The notes below the pieces were generated by a model. It was not told the DNA's origin, did no database searches, and saw nothing but the letters and a program-made list of their open reading frames with translations. DNA of 64,000 nt from Azolla caroliniana (Eukaryota; Polypodiophyta). Positions 21,107-30,821 of the stretch are shown here, one piece after another (position 1 is the first letter of the stretch; each line of letters begins with the position of its first letter). Location of the stretch: positions 3,596,001 to 3,660,000 of the forward strand of contig JBHGNT010000013.1 in NCBI GenBank assembly GCA_043228905.1, written 5' to 3'. A program made the position numbers and the translations under genes.

Positions 21107-21553
21107 TGTCACGAAAACACTCACATCATGCATTGAAAGGATCATGATACTCATATTATGCCTCAAAAGGATTTGAACCCACGACCTTGTTGTACACATG
21201 TCAAATCCTTAGCCATTGTATTAATATTTTTGTATGTATAGTTTTTAGAATATGAAATCTAATATCATAGGAATATTCTATTTTACTCTACATTCTAGAA
21301 TGACCTAGAATATTCTAGAATGTTCTATACACTAGAACCTTCTAGAATACTCTAGAGATCTTCTAGATTACTCTACATTCTAGGATAACCTAGAATATTT
21401 TAGAATGTTCTCTATTACTTATAAATTGGGATCTACCACTCATCCCAAACCTAAATTGGTTCAACACCATTTTGTAGTACTCTGTTGCCTACTCTATCCA
21501 TTTACTCTTCAATATAATAATTCTTTTTCAATTATCTCTCTATCTTCTTTCTT

Positions 21554-21603
<50 letters not shown>

Positions 21604-21607
21604 GACA
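21107..21607 (+). repeat. 3' LTR of element B
   Basis: 501 bp, TGTCACGAAAAC...TTGACA. It has a reversed tRNA-like module near 21169-21222 (perfect B-box GGTTCAAATCC on the minus strand), TTCTAGAA-type repeats, a TATA box (21420-21426), AAATTGGTTCAAC at 21453-21465 and a long (CT)n run (about 21559-21598). The right flank ATAGC (21608-21612) nearly repeats ATAGT before the 5' LTR. Element A's polymerase frame resumes immediately. Confidence 0.9.
21453..21465 (+). promoter_or_regulatory. Predicted transcript 5' end in the B LTR, shared with D
   Basis: AAATTGGTTCAAC lies 33 nt from the first T of TATAAAT (21420), the same distance and almost the same sequence as in element D, although the surrounding LTR sequence has diverged. 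It may be the self-primer of the family. Confidence 0.45.
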
Positions 21608-23198
21608 ATAGCCGCAAATCTCCAGCCGGATGAAGAGACATCCTTAATTATCCTCCTCGCAGAATTTAGAGACGTGTTCGCATGGACGTATGCAGATATG
21701 AAAGGCGTACCGGCCGAAGTAGTCACCCATAGCATCCCCATGCAAGCCGATGCCCGCCCAATCCGACAACGACCACGCCCAATGAACCCTAACTAGTCTC
21801 AACAAGTAAAAGCCGAAATCGATAAAATGCTACACGCTGGCATCATCTTCCCAATTGAGCTTACGACTCGGGTCTCTCTGATAGTAGTCGTCACAAAGAA
21901 GAAGCATATGTGTCTACTACCGGCAAGTCAACGATGCTACTATCAAGGACAACTACCCGGTACCCTACATTGAGCACTTACTCGAAAGAGTTGCAGGGGC
22001 GGAAGCCTATAGCTTCATTGATGGCTTCTCGGGGTACAACCAAATCTCGGTGGTTCCTGAAGATCAACACAAGACGGCCTTTGCAACCGAATTTGGTACG
22101 TTCGCTTACAAATAGATGCCTTTCGGGCTCACAAGTGCCCTAAGCACCTATGAAAGGGCAGCGGACCACATCTTCGTGACAAGGTTACGACAAGGAGTGG
22201 AGTCTTACATCGATGATTTATGCTGCCATTCGAAATGGCATGACCACCTTGCACTACTCCGCTTAACGTTCGAAAAATGTAGGGAGTACCAACTCTCTCT
22301 CAACCCTCTCAAGTGTCAATTTTGGGTTAAACACGAACTCATACTAGGTCATGTGGTGTCCCGACATGGGATCTCAACCGATGAGGTGAAAGTAAACCTC
22401 ATCCTTGACATGCCATCACCCACGAACGAAAAACAACTACAAGGTTTCATGGGGTATGCGAGTTACTATAGACGGTTCATTAAGATGTTCGTAGAGAAAG
22501 CGAGACCACTCTACGCGTTACTAAAGCAGTACACATAGAGTGAAGACTGCACTCATTCGTTCAAGCTCTTGAAGGAGTGCGTAACCAAAGCCCCCATCCT
22601 CCGATCTCCAGACTATAGTAAAGGATTACATGTTCACATTGATGCTTTCGCCTTCATGATCGGGGCAGTACTCGCTCAACTTGGTGAAGGAGCACTTGAT
22701 CTACCGATTACCTTTGCTAGTCGTCAACTGAACTGTGTGGAACAATATTACTCTACAACAGAAGGAGAAGCTTTAGCAATGGTTTACAACGTGAAGAAGT
22801 TCTGACATTACCTATTGGCGTCACATTTCTCATTTTTCGTAGATCATCAAGACCTCCTCTACTTGGTAAACAAGACTCATGCCATAGGACGCATATCCCG
22901 ATGGCGCGTAACTCTACTCGACTTTGACTTCAAAGTGGTAGTGAGAAAAGGAAAGCACCATGTACTCGCTAATCATTTCTCGCGAATACCAAATGGAGAG
23001 GAAGCCACTGAAGTCGACGACGAAACGCCAGATGCTGCGTTATTCACGATCGATACTGTACCGTCATGGGCATCAGACATCGTTCGCGTCTTAACTGAAG
23101 GAGCCTTCTTCTTAAAACAACTAAGTCATGCCCAAGCATGTGTCTTGTTGAAGAAGTGTGGCCCCTTCACGATTCTCAGAGGCAACTTGTATCGATGA
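21608..23198 (+). pseudogene. Reverse transcriptase and RNase H, element A
   Basis: Continues the Pol broken at 4106. It reads 'AANLQPDEETSLIILLAEFR', 'DVFAWTYADMKGV', then RT with 'VNDATIKDNYPVPYIEHLLE', 'SFIDGFSGYNQISVV', 'MPFGLTSALSTYERAADHIF' and an active site 'SYIDDLCCHSK' (YIDD instead of the usual YxDD with Met/Val/Leu). RNase H shows 'LHVHIDAFAFMIGAVLAQLG' and 'YYSTTEGEALAMVYNVKKF'. The wording places it in the OTA branch of Ty3/gypsy (Athila/Tat and the non-seed-plant Phygy/Selgy group). Frameshifts near 21795 and 21910, a TAG near 22114, and further stops at 22536-22538 and 22803-22805 break it. Confidence 0.85.
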
Positions 23199-24090
23199 GG
23201 CAACGACGATGTAGTCTGAAGGTGTGTAGCAGACTATGATGTCATCGCTGTCATTGAACAAGCTCATTGCAGAAGCGGAAGCAGTCATTTCAATCAAGAG
23301 TCCACCGCACACAAGGTCCTTCAGTCAGGCTTATGGTGGTCGACACTATTCAAAGACACATATGAGTATGTACTTCGGTGTGATGAATGCCAACGTTTCA
23401 AGCACCCACAAAAAGAGGATTTCAACACATTAAACCCAGTAGTTGCTTGGCAACCATTCGAGAAATGGGGTATTGATTTTATCAGCCCAATTAGCCTAGC
23501 TTCCAATCTCAACCGATACATAATCACTGCCATGGATTATGCTACCCAGTGGGCCGAAGCCAAAGCCTGTGTTAATGCCGATGCACACACGACTGCCAAA
23601 TTCCTATACGAAAATGTCATCACGGTTCGGATGCCCACTCAAAATAATCAACGACCAAGGCTCTCATTTCCTCAATCAGGTGGTAGCACACCTACTAGGC
23701 AAGTTTATGGTGACACATCACAAGAGCTCCCTTTATTACTCCCGGTGCAATGGACAAGCGGAAAGCACTAATAATGTGTTATGTACAGTGCTCACGAAGA
23801 TAATCGCAGCCTCTCAGTCTTATTGGAGCATCAAACTCCAAGCCTCATTGTGGGCCTTGCGCACCTCCTACAAAGTAACAACTCGCCACACGCCGTTTAA
23901 ACTAGTATACGGACAAGAGGCAGTACTACCCATTGAGTTCCTCATCCCTAGCCTCAAGATAGCCATCCAAGAATGATTGGATGGGAACCCCCTCCCATCA
24001 CGTCTAGAGAACTTGGAACGACTAACAGAAACTCGACTACTCGCATTCCAGGCACTCCTCGCAGAGAAAGCGAACAGAAACTCGAAACCA
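23199..24090 (+). pseudogene. Integrase, element A
   Basis: The finger region 'LRCDECQRFKHPQKEDF' leads into a core with 'KWGIDFISPISLASNLNRYI' (first Asp), 'CPLKIINDQGSHFLNQVV' (second Asp) and 'YYSRCNGQAESTNNVL' (Glu), so DDE is complete across a frameshift near 23635. A single TGA (23974-23976) interrupts 'LKIAIQE' and 'LDGNPLPSRLENLERL'. The C-terminal GPY/F-like module that should follow 'LLAFQALLAEK' is absent; the frame instead runs straight into a second protease domain. Confidence 0.82.
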
Positions 24091-24432
24091 ACCTCGATGG
24101 ACCCTAATGTCATGAAAACACACTTACCATGCTTCGCCAATGGCATACCTATAAAAGCAGTAATCGACACTGGAGCCTCACGGACCCTCTTCTCCTTCGA
24201 AACATGGGAACATCTAGGGTTCCCAAACCTCGAACTGTGCCACGACAATTTCCTTGGCTTCGATGGCTCCACATCAGGCTGCTTTAGAACCTTCGAGTGT
24301 GCAATCAAGACACAATATAGCGCTCATTCAATTCGAGTTCGGGTCCTTCCTCCGAAAGTGTTGTATACACCTTGCCTCCTCGGTTTGGATTGGTGTCACC
24401 AAGCCAGAACACCGTCTCCTTCCAAACTGTGA
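24091..24432 (+). pseudogene. Second retropepsin-like domain, fused after integrase
   Basis: In the same open frame as the end of the integrase (23977-24432) comes 'LPCFANGIPIKAVIDTGASR', 'TLFSFETWEHLGF' and, about 70 residues on, 'VLYTPCLLGLDWCH'. The DTGAS catalytic triplet and the closing [I/L]LGxDW motif are the two hallmarks of a retropepsin, with normal spacing. It is not a copy of the A protease at 2868-3560; the sequences around the motifs differ. A protease downstream of integrase is not a known order for Ty3/gypsy. It may be a real extra domain or a junction to a different element. Confidence 0.7.
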
Positions 24433-25298
24433 ATGGTGTGAAGTCAAAAAAACTTGTCGCAACAATAATCCAACCACCTCCAGCCAATCTCGACAAACCC
24501 CAAACCATGAAAACGTCCAAAAATACAAACTCCTACAACCACCAATCACCCAAGATCAAAGTAATGCTAACATCGAAAGAAGGAAAGGCACACCGCATAA
24601 GTGGGTGAATGCCCATGCGACTTATGCCGAAGGACTACACCAAGGGGAATGTACCGTTTGGTGTGCCCGAAAAGGGCTCGCAAATGCCCAAGGTTGGCAC
24701 AAAGGTGCCACCCGATTCTGGGTCCCTAAACGAAGTCGGCTCCCCACCCGCGACCACACCACGATCGCACGAAATACTCAACGACTCCGCACATCAACCA
24801 AACACCCCGCCCAAGTTAAGTCGATAGGCACTAGCCAGATTCCATCCATCTGGTGGAGGTGCCCCCCTTTATCCCCATCATCATACCCGCAACCTACACC
24901 GAGTATTCTGGACGAGAAGGTTGGCATTTCACCGAAGTCCCCCTTCCCCTCCACGACCGTTGTAACGTCATCGCTCAAATCAAAATGCACAAGGACCTAC
25001 CTCCCGAGCCCCCCTTTATCCCCATCATCATACCCGCAACCTACAACGAGTATTCTGGATGAGAAGGTTGGCATTTCACCGAAGTCCCCCTTCCCCTCCC
25101 CGACCGTTGTAGCGTCATCGCTCAAATTGGTGACACCGCCTCCACTGACGCCATCTCCCGCATCACTGGCGATTATCAAGTGAGCACATGATCCTCACCC
25201 GGTCCTGTGGGCCCATGAGTTCATTCGACGCATCAAGGAATGGCAAACATGACCTAAATCAGTAGCCAATTTCGCGTGGTTCCTCACTTGTTGCTTGT
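24433..25298 (+). repeat. Proline-rich decayed coding region with a 147-bp tandem repeat
   Basis: Bases 24862-25008 are repeated from 25009 to about 25137 with few changes. The period, 147 bp, equals 49 codons, so the repeat could be translated in frame: both copies contain 'PPFIPIIIPATY', 'EYSG' and 'EGWHFTEVPLPL'. The second copy has a TGA after 'EYSG'. Around the repeat are Pro/Ser/Thr-rich frames with stops. The region looks like decayed coding sequence downstream of the second protease; I do not recognise a family. Confidence 0.6.
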
Positions 25299-25996
25299 GT
25301 GCAAAGTTCAATATCGGCCTTCCAACCCAGCTCTTTCATACACTGCAAGGAACGATGCCGCAAGGTAGCCATACAAGGTCAGACCGAGCGCCTCCGTATT
25401 CCAGAACGTGACCACTTAAGACAAGTCCACCAAGGCCAGCGTGATCGCCCGCCAGCACACAAGCAACCACAAATCACCCACGGGGCGGTCGAGGATACCC
25501 TCGACATAGCCGAGGATATCACTCTACGCTCAAAAGAATTCCAGACACGCGAATTCACACCTGCGAAGATCCAAGAATTGTCATCGACATTCTATCACGT
25601 GTCCCATCATACCATGACGATGACCACTCATACACGTAGTTGCACCATCGAAACGATCCTCCACATCCCTCCGGACCCTCAGGACTTACCTCTTCCACCC
25701 TCGACAACCTCTCTTCTCGGTGAAACCCCGCCATCCCCATTTGGCACAACCACCCAACCCTCCCCTCCCATGGTTGCTGATGACATTCTGCAACCTCGAA
25801 CCCATAAAATCGCTCACCCCAACCCACCTTCCGTCGACGATAGGGAACTTGAAACCCCGCTTCCCCCTCCTGAGAAACCTCACCCCCCACAGTCTCCACT
25901 CCTGGTTGTTGGCTCCCAACCACTTCCCAATACCATCTTGACCACCACCTCAACCAGACCCATACTAGCCGCCGTTCCCAATTCCCAGCTATTATA
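25299..25996 (+). pseudogene. Proline-rich ORF of unknown function
   Basis: An open stretch of about 230 codons that passes through 'VEDTLDIAEDITLRSKEF' and 'FTPAKIQELSSTFYHVSHHT' and becomes strongly Pro-rich ('PPPEKPHPPQSPLL'). It shows no domain I know, no signal peptide and no membrane segment. The start is uncertain. The end is set by a stop inside the island at 25997-26420, so the frame may have continued before that insertion. Its neighbours on the same strand are the second protease and the coiled-coil ORF. Confidence 0.4.
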
Positions 25997-26420
25997 GATC
26001 TAGGTACTAAAGTAAGCTTAAGATAAGGATAAAGCAATGAAAGATAGAAAGGAGAAAGAGAAAGAAGGGTGCCGATCCACCCGACCACCCCCGAGCGAAG
26101 GGATCGAGACGGACTCAAGCCTCGATCGGCGTCCCATACCACCGCCGTGGCGTCAGGTCGTACCTGGTGCTGGCGCGCTCGCTACAAGAGTTGACCCACC
26201 ACACGAGCAGAGTCTCGATGTAGTCAAAAGATGATCAAATGAGGGTAGCTAGACCTCTTATTTATAGCGATACTCAAGGCCCCCAGGCAAGTTCACACTT
26301 GACCTAATGGGTTGTCTCAATCCCGAGGATTAAAAGTAATCCTCCCCTTCTTTACACTCTCATTTAACCCTCACACTTATCCACGTGTATAGATTACTAC
26401 GGTAAATTCTTACCACGGGA
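25997..26420. repeat. LTR-like island related to the LTR of element J, flanked by TATTATA
   Basis: A 424-bp block lies between direct repeats TATTATA (25990-25996 and 26421-26427). It shares several landmarks with J's LTR (57702-58172) in the same order: CCACCCGACCACCCCCGAGC, CGTCCCATACC, TGAGGGTAGCTA followed by TTATTTATA, and 'GGTTGTCT'. It is probably a solo LTR of a J relative. The ends are not clear TG...CA, so the 7-bp flanks may be coincidental. Confidence 0.5.
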
Positions 26421-26427
26421 TATTATA

Positions 26428-27179
26428 TGGTCATGCCCGTAACACCAGCCCCCCACTACCACAATCGCCCACACTATCGCGACACACTCTACCACCCACA
26501 AAACCTTAGACGATATGGTGATAGAAATCCTCAAGATGAATTCCATCGTGCATCGATGCCTCCTCCAAGTCCATGTGCGGGCCCAAGAGATAGCCATCAA
26601 ACAGGAGGATGCCCACACAAGGAACGAAGTCTTACCCGCGGAAGTACGACATGCTCATCATACCAACGTGTGCCAAGCTGCTACCTCGACCTGCTCAAGA
26701 TGGAACTACTTGCTGAACAAACCCGACGCCATGAACTCACCGAAGAGCTCCACCGAACCCAGACAACGTAGCAACACGACCAAGCACAAGCAGCGCAAGC
26801 CCACGCCAACCTCTCTGCCGAGTACGTGCATCTCACCACATAACACCAACTGACCGAAACACAACTTGCGGCTATGACTGTTGACCTCTCTGCAAGGTCT
26901 GAGGCCTTGGCCAACGCCATGGCCACGAATCACATACTCACAAATGAGATTACCGCACTCAAAACTGAAAACGATGCTATGTCTCAACAAGTGGAGGATG
27001 CAAACGAGAGGAATCATTGCCTCCTCATACAACACCATTGCTATTGCACCGAGCTCAAGAAGGACATCACCCAACTTTGTACGACCAAAGCCGCCCTCGA
27101 GCACGCCCTCCTCTCAGTCACGTCCGGTACCTCCACCGTCTCGACCACCCTGTCCACTTGCGTGTTCCCCCGAACATGA
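26428..27179 (+). pseudogene. Coiled-coil ORF of unknown function
   Basis: Across one or two frame changes the sequence reads a long heptad-rich helix: 'LLKMELLAEQTRRHELTEEL', 'AMTVDLSARSEALANAMATN', 'ILTNEITALKTENDAMSQQV' and 'CTELKKDITQLCTTKAALEH'. That is a coiled coil of roughly 130 residues ending in a Ser/Thr-rich tail before the stop at 27177-27179. In-frame stops (about 26769, 26842) show decay. It may be an assembly or adaptor protein encoded by the 3' part of element A, but no family is recognised. Confidence 0.5.
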
Positions 27180-27266
27180 CTTGCGCGCTCTTGGTGTACG
27201 TCACCTTGACATCCCAACTCTCTAAACTCTTCACCACACCACGTACGCCGTGAAATCTTCTCACTC

Positions 27267-27938
27267 ATGCCACGTGCAGGCTTCGGTCGTTATCAGCTAC
27301 ACATCGCATGCTCTTCGATGAACCAACCCCCCCCTGATCGAAAGGTGTTCGTCCGTGTGCTCCCGGAAAACAACCATGCCTTGGCACTATTTATGTTGTA
27401 CCCAAAGTTCACAGATGACCCCCCACCACCAGCAAGTGACCTCTTCCCCGAACCCCTCCCCGCTTTATTTCTCGAAGGCATGTCATACCTTCATACAACC
27501 ATCACACCAGACTTAGAAGTCACTGACTTGGTATGCTTTGCTTACCCTTCTGATGTCACGATGCAAGTCAACGAGGACCGATGGGCTCAACTCTTCACCA
27601 CGCTCTTGCGCCTACACCGAATTGCAGACACCCTAGCTCGTGTCGTGCTTGAGGGCGATACAACCTATGTTCCTCCTTTGGGGTTCCTTTGGTTAATCCG
27701 TGCTTGGCAGAACGCTTGGGATGTTGCAGCCCGTACCCACATATTTAGTATCGAATGTGCCGCATTCAACTGGCCCATAGAACTCGAGGCAAACAACTCA
27801 GAAGGGTTAGACCTGTACCTCGACATCTCTCGTGAGTACCAGCTTATGTCTTTTGACGAGGCCCGCGCACGCGTGCTACTACCCCCAAATCCCACCCACT
27901 CACCATCCGCTTTCAACTCGGAGTGGGACCCTGACTAA
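27267..27938 (+). CDS. Unknown ORF 1 in the 3' part of element A
   Basis: A 223-codon open frame starting at ATG 27267 ('MPRAGFGRYQLHIACSS'). It has the balanced composition of a folded protein, with Trp-rich segments such as 'GFLWLIRAWQNAWDVA' and 'ECAAFNWPIELEANN', and an acidic C-terminus. There is no signal peptide, membrane span, zinc motif or known catalytic motif. It follows the coiled-coil ORF by about 90 bp and precedes C-rich DNA and a second unknown ORF. It could be a captured host gene fragment or an element-encoded protein. I do not recognise the family. Confidence 0.45.
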   Translation: MPRAGFGRYQLHIACSSMNQPPPDRKVFVRVLPENNHALALFMLYPKFTDDPPPPASDLFPEPLPALFLEGMSYLHTTITPDLEVTDLVCFAYPSDVTMQVNEDRWAQLFTTLLRLHRIADTLARVVLEGDTTYVPPLGFLWLIRAWQNAWDVAARTHIFSIECAAFNWPIELEANNSEGLDLYLDISREYQLMSFDEARARVLLPPNPTHSPSAFNSEWDPD

Positions 27939-28329
27939 CCCGATGATACCGACCACCACCCATCACCCACCACCCACCCCCTCCCCCACACCACACCCCA
28001 TCCTCACCGCCACCTCCCCCACCTCCCCCCTTCCTCAATACTTCCCCCCTGCCACCTCACACCTCAACAAACACCATGTACCCGATCATGCTCACCTCAT
28101 GTTCGGCTACAACCCCTTCCACACACCACCCCTTGCCCAACCACACTCCCCCCTACCACCCACATATCCCACCTCCCCACCAGTCGATCCTTTCCCATTA
28201 CACACAAGGGTCGTCACACACCCGGGTCGGGCATTCACGGACACCATATTCCGCAAAGCCCTTCCTTTCAACCACCCCCTCGCCCACCTCATGCTCCACC
28301 AATAACTCCCACCTCTCGTCTTCACTACC
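27939..28329 (+). other. Cytosine-rich low-complexity linker
   Basis: Long runs of CCCACCACC-like sequence, translating as Pro/Thr/His-rich in the plus frames. It separates unknown ORF 1 from unknown ORF 2 and may once have been a Pro-rich linker joining them in a single protein. Confidence 0.5.
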
Positions 28330-29004
28330 CCCCCACTGCTCCATGAAACGAGCTCTCGATTCAACGTTGCAACGTTCTATACCGACTTGGTAGACCACTA
28401 CCAACTCACCCATGGCCTCCAAGCCGCTCTCGACTACATCGAACACGGTGAGGGTTGGGACACCTGCCTCGATAGCCAATCTGCAATGCCCATCCCTTGG
28501 GAGTTTGATTTCTGCGACCTTCCCCTCCTACTTACACGTCTCTACACCTATTACCCTGAAGTCGCCACCGAACCCCAAATCAACATCTTCCTTTACCCGC
28601 ATCTTTACCGGGATAATATGTCCACTTGGGCAAATGCTAACCCCCCATCAACTCGAGGTTGGCACCAATCGGTCGTTGCCCCACAGCTTGAGCCACTAGG
28701 GATCCAGCCACCGTGGCGGCTCCCGTGGTTCGAGAAACCGTCATTCCGCGAGTGGATTGCCCTCCATCCTCCAGAAATGCGAACAAACCCCTTTTTCCCA
28801 CTACTACGACATTGGTCATGGCATGAATTTCAGGCAGCTCAAGAACGTTTACCTACCCTACAATTCAACTGGCCCATGTTCCCACGACCCCTTACAACCT
28901 CTTCGATAGAAGCTGGGAAGATCCGTGTCATGCGGCATTTCCTACGTTCATACCTAGACGTCCCTAACCCAACCATCCAAGCCAGTATTTTTTTTTTGCA
29001 ATAG
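28330..29004 (+). CDS. Unknown ORF 2 in the 3' part of element A
   Basis: From ATG 28387 the frame is open for 205 codons (homologous-looking sequence starts about 50 bp earlier: 'RFNVATFYTDLVDHY'). It is rich in Trp, Tyr and Pro: 'WEFDFCDLPLLLTRLYTYY', 'PPWRLPWFEKPSFREW' and 'FPLLRHWSWHEFQAA'. It ends at a T-run with 'IFFLQ'. No signal peptide or membrane span suitable for an envelope protein is seen, and no family is recognised. Being open and compositionally protein-like next to a polypurine tract, it could be the last gene of the element. Confidence 0.45.
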   Translation, partial: PPLLHETSSRFNVATFYTDLVDHYQLTHGLQAALDYIEHGEGWDTCLDSQSAMPIPWEFDFCDLPLLLTRLYTYYPEVATEPQINIFLYPHLYRDNMSTWANANPPSTRGWHQSVVAPQLEPLGIQPPWRLPWFEKPSFREWIALHPPEMRTNPFFPLLRHWSWHEFQAAQERLPTLQFNWPMFPRPLTTSSIEAGKIRVMRHFLRSYLDVPNPTIQASIFFLQ

Positions 29005-29470
29005 TTGTTAATTCTCCTCGACTCCCCTCCTTATGAGACCCCCCGCATTCAAGTAGTGCCACCACCCATCGTGGGGTCTCGCCTTCGATTTGAATAAAGG
29101 CTCAACACGTCGTCAACTGGTTGGTCTCTGGACCCGTGTCAACATTCTCCCCACCATCTATGAACAAGATTTTGAAACAATGATTGACACACATTTCTTT
29201 CCTGCTTACATTAGTTTTGGTAGGAACCCCACCTCCCCTCTTCCTTCGCCAGCTACAACACTTCAACGTGGCTCGTCGGTCCCAATAAGGATTTCTTCAC
29301 GACGACTAATCAAATGCAAGAGATTCTCTTAACATCCGTTGTCTTCACTACCATCTTTGCCACCGACCACCCCCCGACGAACCACCCTACTCCATCCTTC
29401 TCGCCCTCGACGCCCCAAGCTCACCTCCCACAATGCATCCAGGAGTGTGCACTCATTAGGTTGGGGGGGA
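29005..29470 (+). other. Non-coding 3' segment ending in a polypurine tract
   Basis: Only short frames are present (29090-29332, 29314-29529) and they have no recognisable content. The segment ends with TTAGGTTGGGGGGGA (29456-29470), a polypurine tract directly before TGTTAAGTG, marking an LTR start. Confidence 0.55.
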
Positions 29471-29914
29471 TGTTAAGTGTTTGGATTGCACCACGATCAG
29501 TCACGAAGAAGAGTGCATCAACAAAGTAGTACGGCTAAAGAAACTATGAAGAAGAAATGGCAAGAGACAAAGGAGCTAACTGGTAGCCAAGTGTGAAAGA
29601 GGCAAACCCTAAATGAAAATATTATATAAACCACATTGTGGTGGCTTTGTAGGGGTTCTTCCATTTTAGTAAAGTTCTCCCTATCGATTAAGAGCTAAAG
29701 CTTCCTCTCCTCCTTCTTGTATCCCTTAAGCTTAAGAGAGATTAGTGAAGTGTTTAGTTAGGGCACACTAATCTCTCTTCTTTGTTGGTGCTAGAACTCT
29801 TAGCAAAGAGGGTTAATAAACATATTCGTTATTCTTATTGTCTATATTCATTACTCTTATTGTCTATGAGAGAGAGTTTGAGAGAGTGAGAGAGATATCA
29901 TGCTTATTAATCAA
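29471..29914 (+). repeat. Probable LTR start following the 24-29 kb ORFs
   Basis: Begins TGTTAAGTGTTTGG after a PPT and holds a TATA box (TATATAAACC, near 29625) and CT-rich sequence after it, as LTRs do. It does not match the LTR at 145-720, so element A's two ends are not from the same insertion, or the 3' part belongs to another element. The right end is unclear; gypsy sequence on the other strand begins at about 29915. Confidence 0.5.
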
Positions 29915-30580
29915 TTAATCTTTAAGCGAGTGTGAGGCTCGGAGGTGTCTGACAACCATCTCCTCCCAATTCGACATCAAAAGGATATACGTAGGTCCGA
30001 GCTCCGCAAACGACATCGAGGAGGGTTTAACTCCATCGATACATAGATCCAACACAGTCAATAATTCCACGGGCGGCGGTTGCGGAGGTTGTTGTCTTGG
30101 AATGTGAGAAGGATGGTAGGGTTCAAGGAGGGAGACGTGGAAAACATTGTGAAGCCAAAATGTGGGGGAAGCGCTAACCGGAGGGGCGACTGGGTTAACG
30201 CGCTCGAGGATACGGAAGCGGCCTAGCTTTTTGTAGTCGAGCTTCACACAGGTTGGAAATGCTGAAATGAGGGTGGAAACCATAGTTTGCAAAGAATGGG
30301 GGAACCTTAGTTGAGGCATGGATACTATTATTGTAGGCAAATTCCGCCATGGCAAGGAAGTCCACCCAATCATCTTGCTGGTAGTTGACTATACACTAGA
30401 GGTATTGTTCGAGGATTTGGTTGACTCTTTCAGTTTGGCCATCAGTTTGAGGGTGGTGTGCGGTAGACAAGTTGACAGAAGTCCCGAATGTCTTTAGAAG
30501 TTGACGCCAGAAGTCGGAGATAAATTGAGGACCTCGATCAGAAGTGACATCCTCAGGGAAGCCGTGTAATCAGATGACAT
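29915..30580 (-). pseudogene. Gypsy integrase C-terminal fragment
   Basis: On the minus strand pieces read '[20 protein letters not shown]', '[15 protein letters not shown]', 'KLDYKKLGRFRILERVNP' and 'NVFHVSLLEPYHPS', i.e. the second Asp, the Glu and the GPY/F module of a chromovirus-like integrase. The chromodomain area ('ELGPTYILLMSNWEE') is decayed. Frameshifts and stops occur throughout. It ends at about 30580, where LINE-derived or unique DNA begins. Confidence 0.7.
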
Positions 30581-30821
30581 TTTTCAAAAAAAGATCAGCC
30601 GTCTCCCATTGAAATCTATATATACCTCATTGTATGTATTTTTGTATTTTGATGATGATAATGCTAATTTAATATAGTTACTCATCCCCCATCTTGTGTT
30701 GTTTATAAGTGTATCTCTCTCTCTCTCTCTTCCTCTCACACACATACACACACATATCACTTTATCTTCCACTTATCAACTAATCACATAATTAGGTACT
30801 AATTAATCCTTGCTTAATTAC
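30581..30821. other. AT-rich spacer with CT/CA microsatellite
   Basis: No coding content. It holds (CT)9 near 30713-30731 and CACACATA repeats after it. It may be the 3' untranslated end of the LINE fragment to its right. Confidence 0.35.

Noticed and set aside
21559-21598. (CT)n and (GA)n runs in LTRs as GAGA-type regulatory sites
   Set aside because: Simple repeats at LTR ends are common and vary between copies; no specific evidence of function.
24254-25183. 309-codon Pro/Ser-rich frame as an independent gene
   Set aside because: It overlaps the second protease in another frame, and the tandem repeat gives a more protein-like peptide in a different frame.
27267-29004. Calling the unknown ORFs an env-like gene
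   Set aside because: No signal peptide, no transmembrane segment and no splice acceptor evidence; position alone is not enough.
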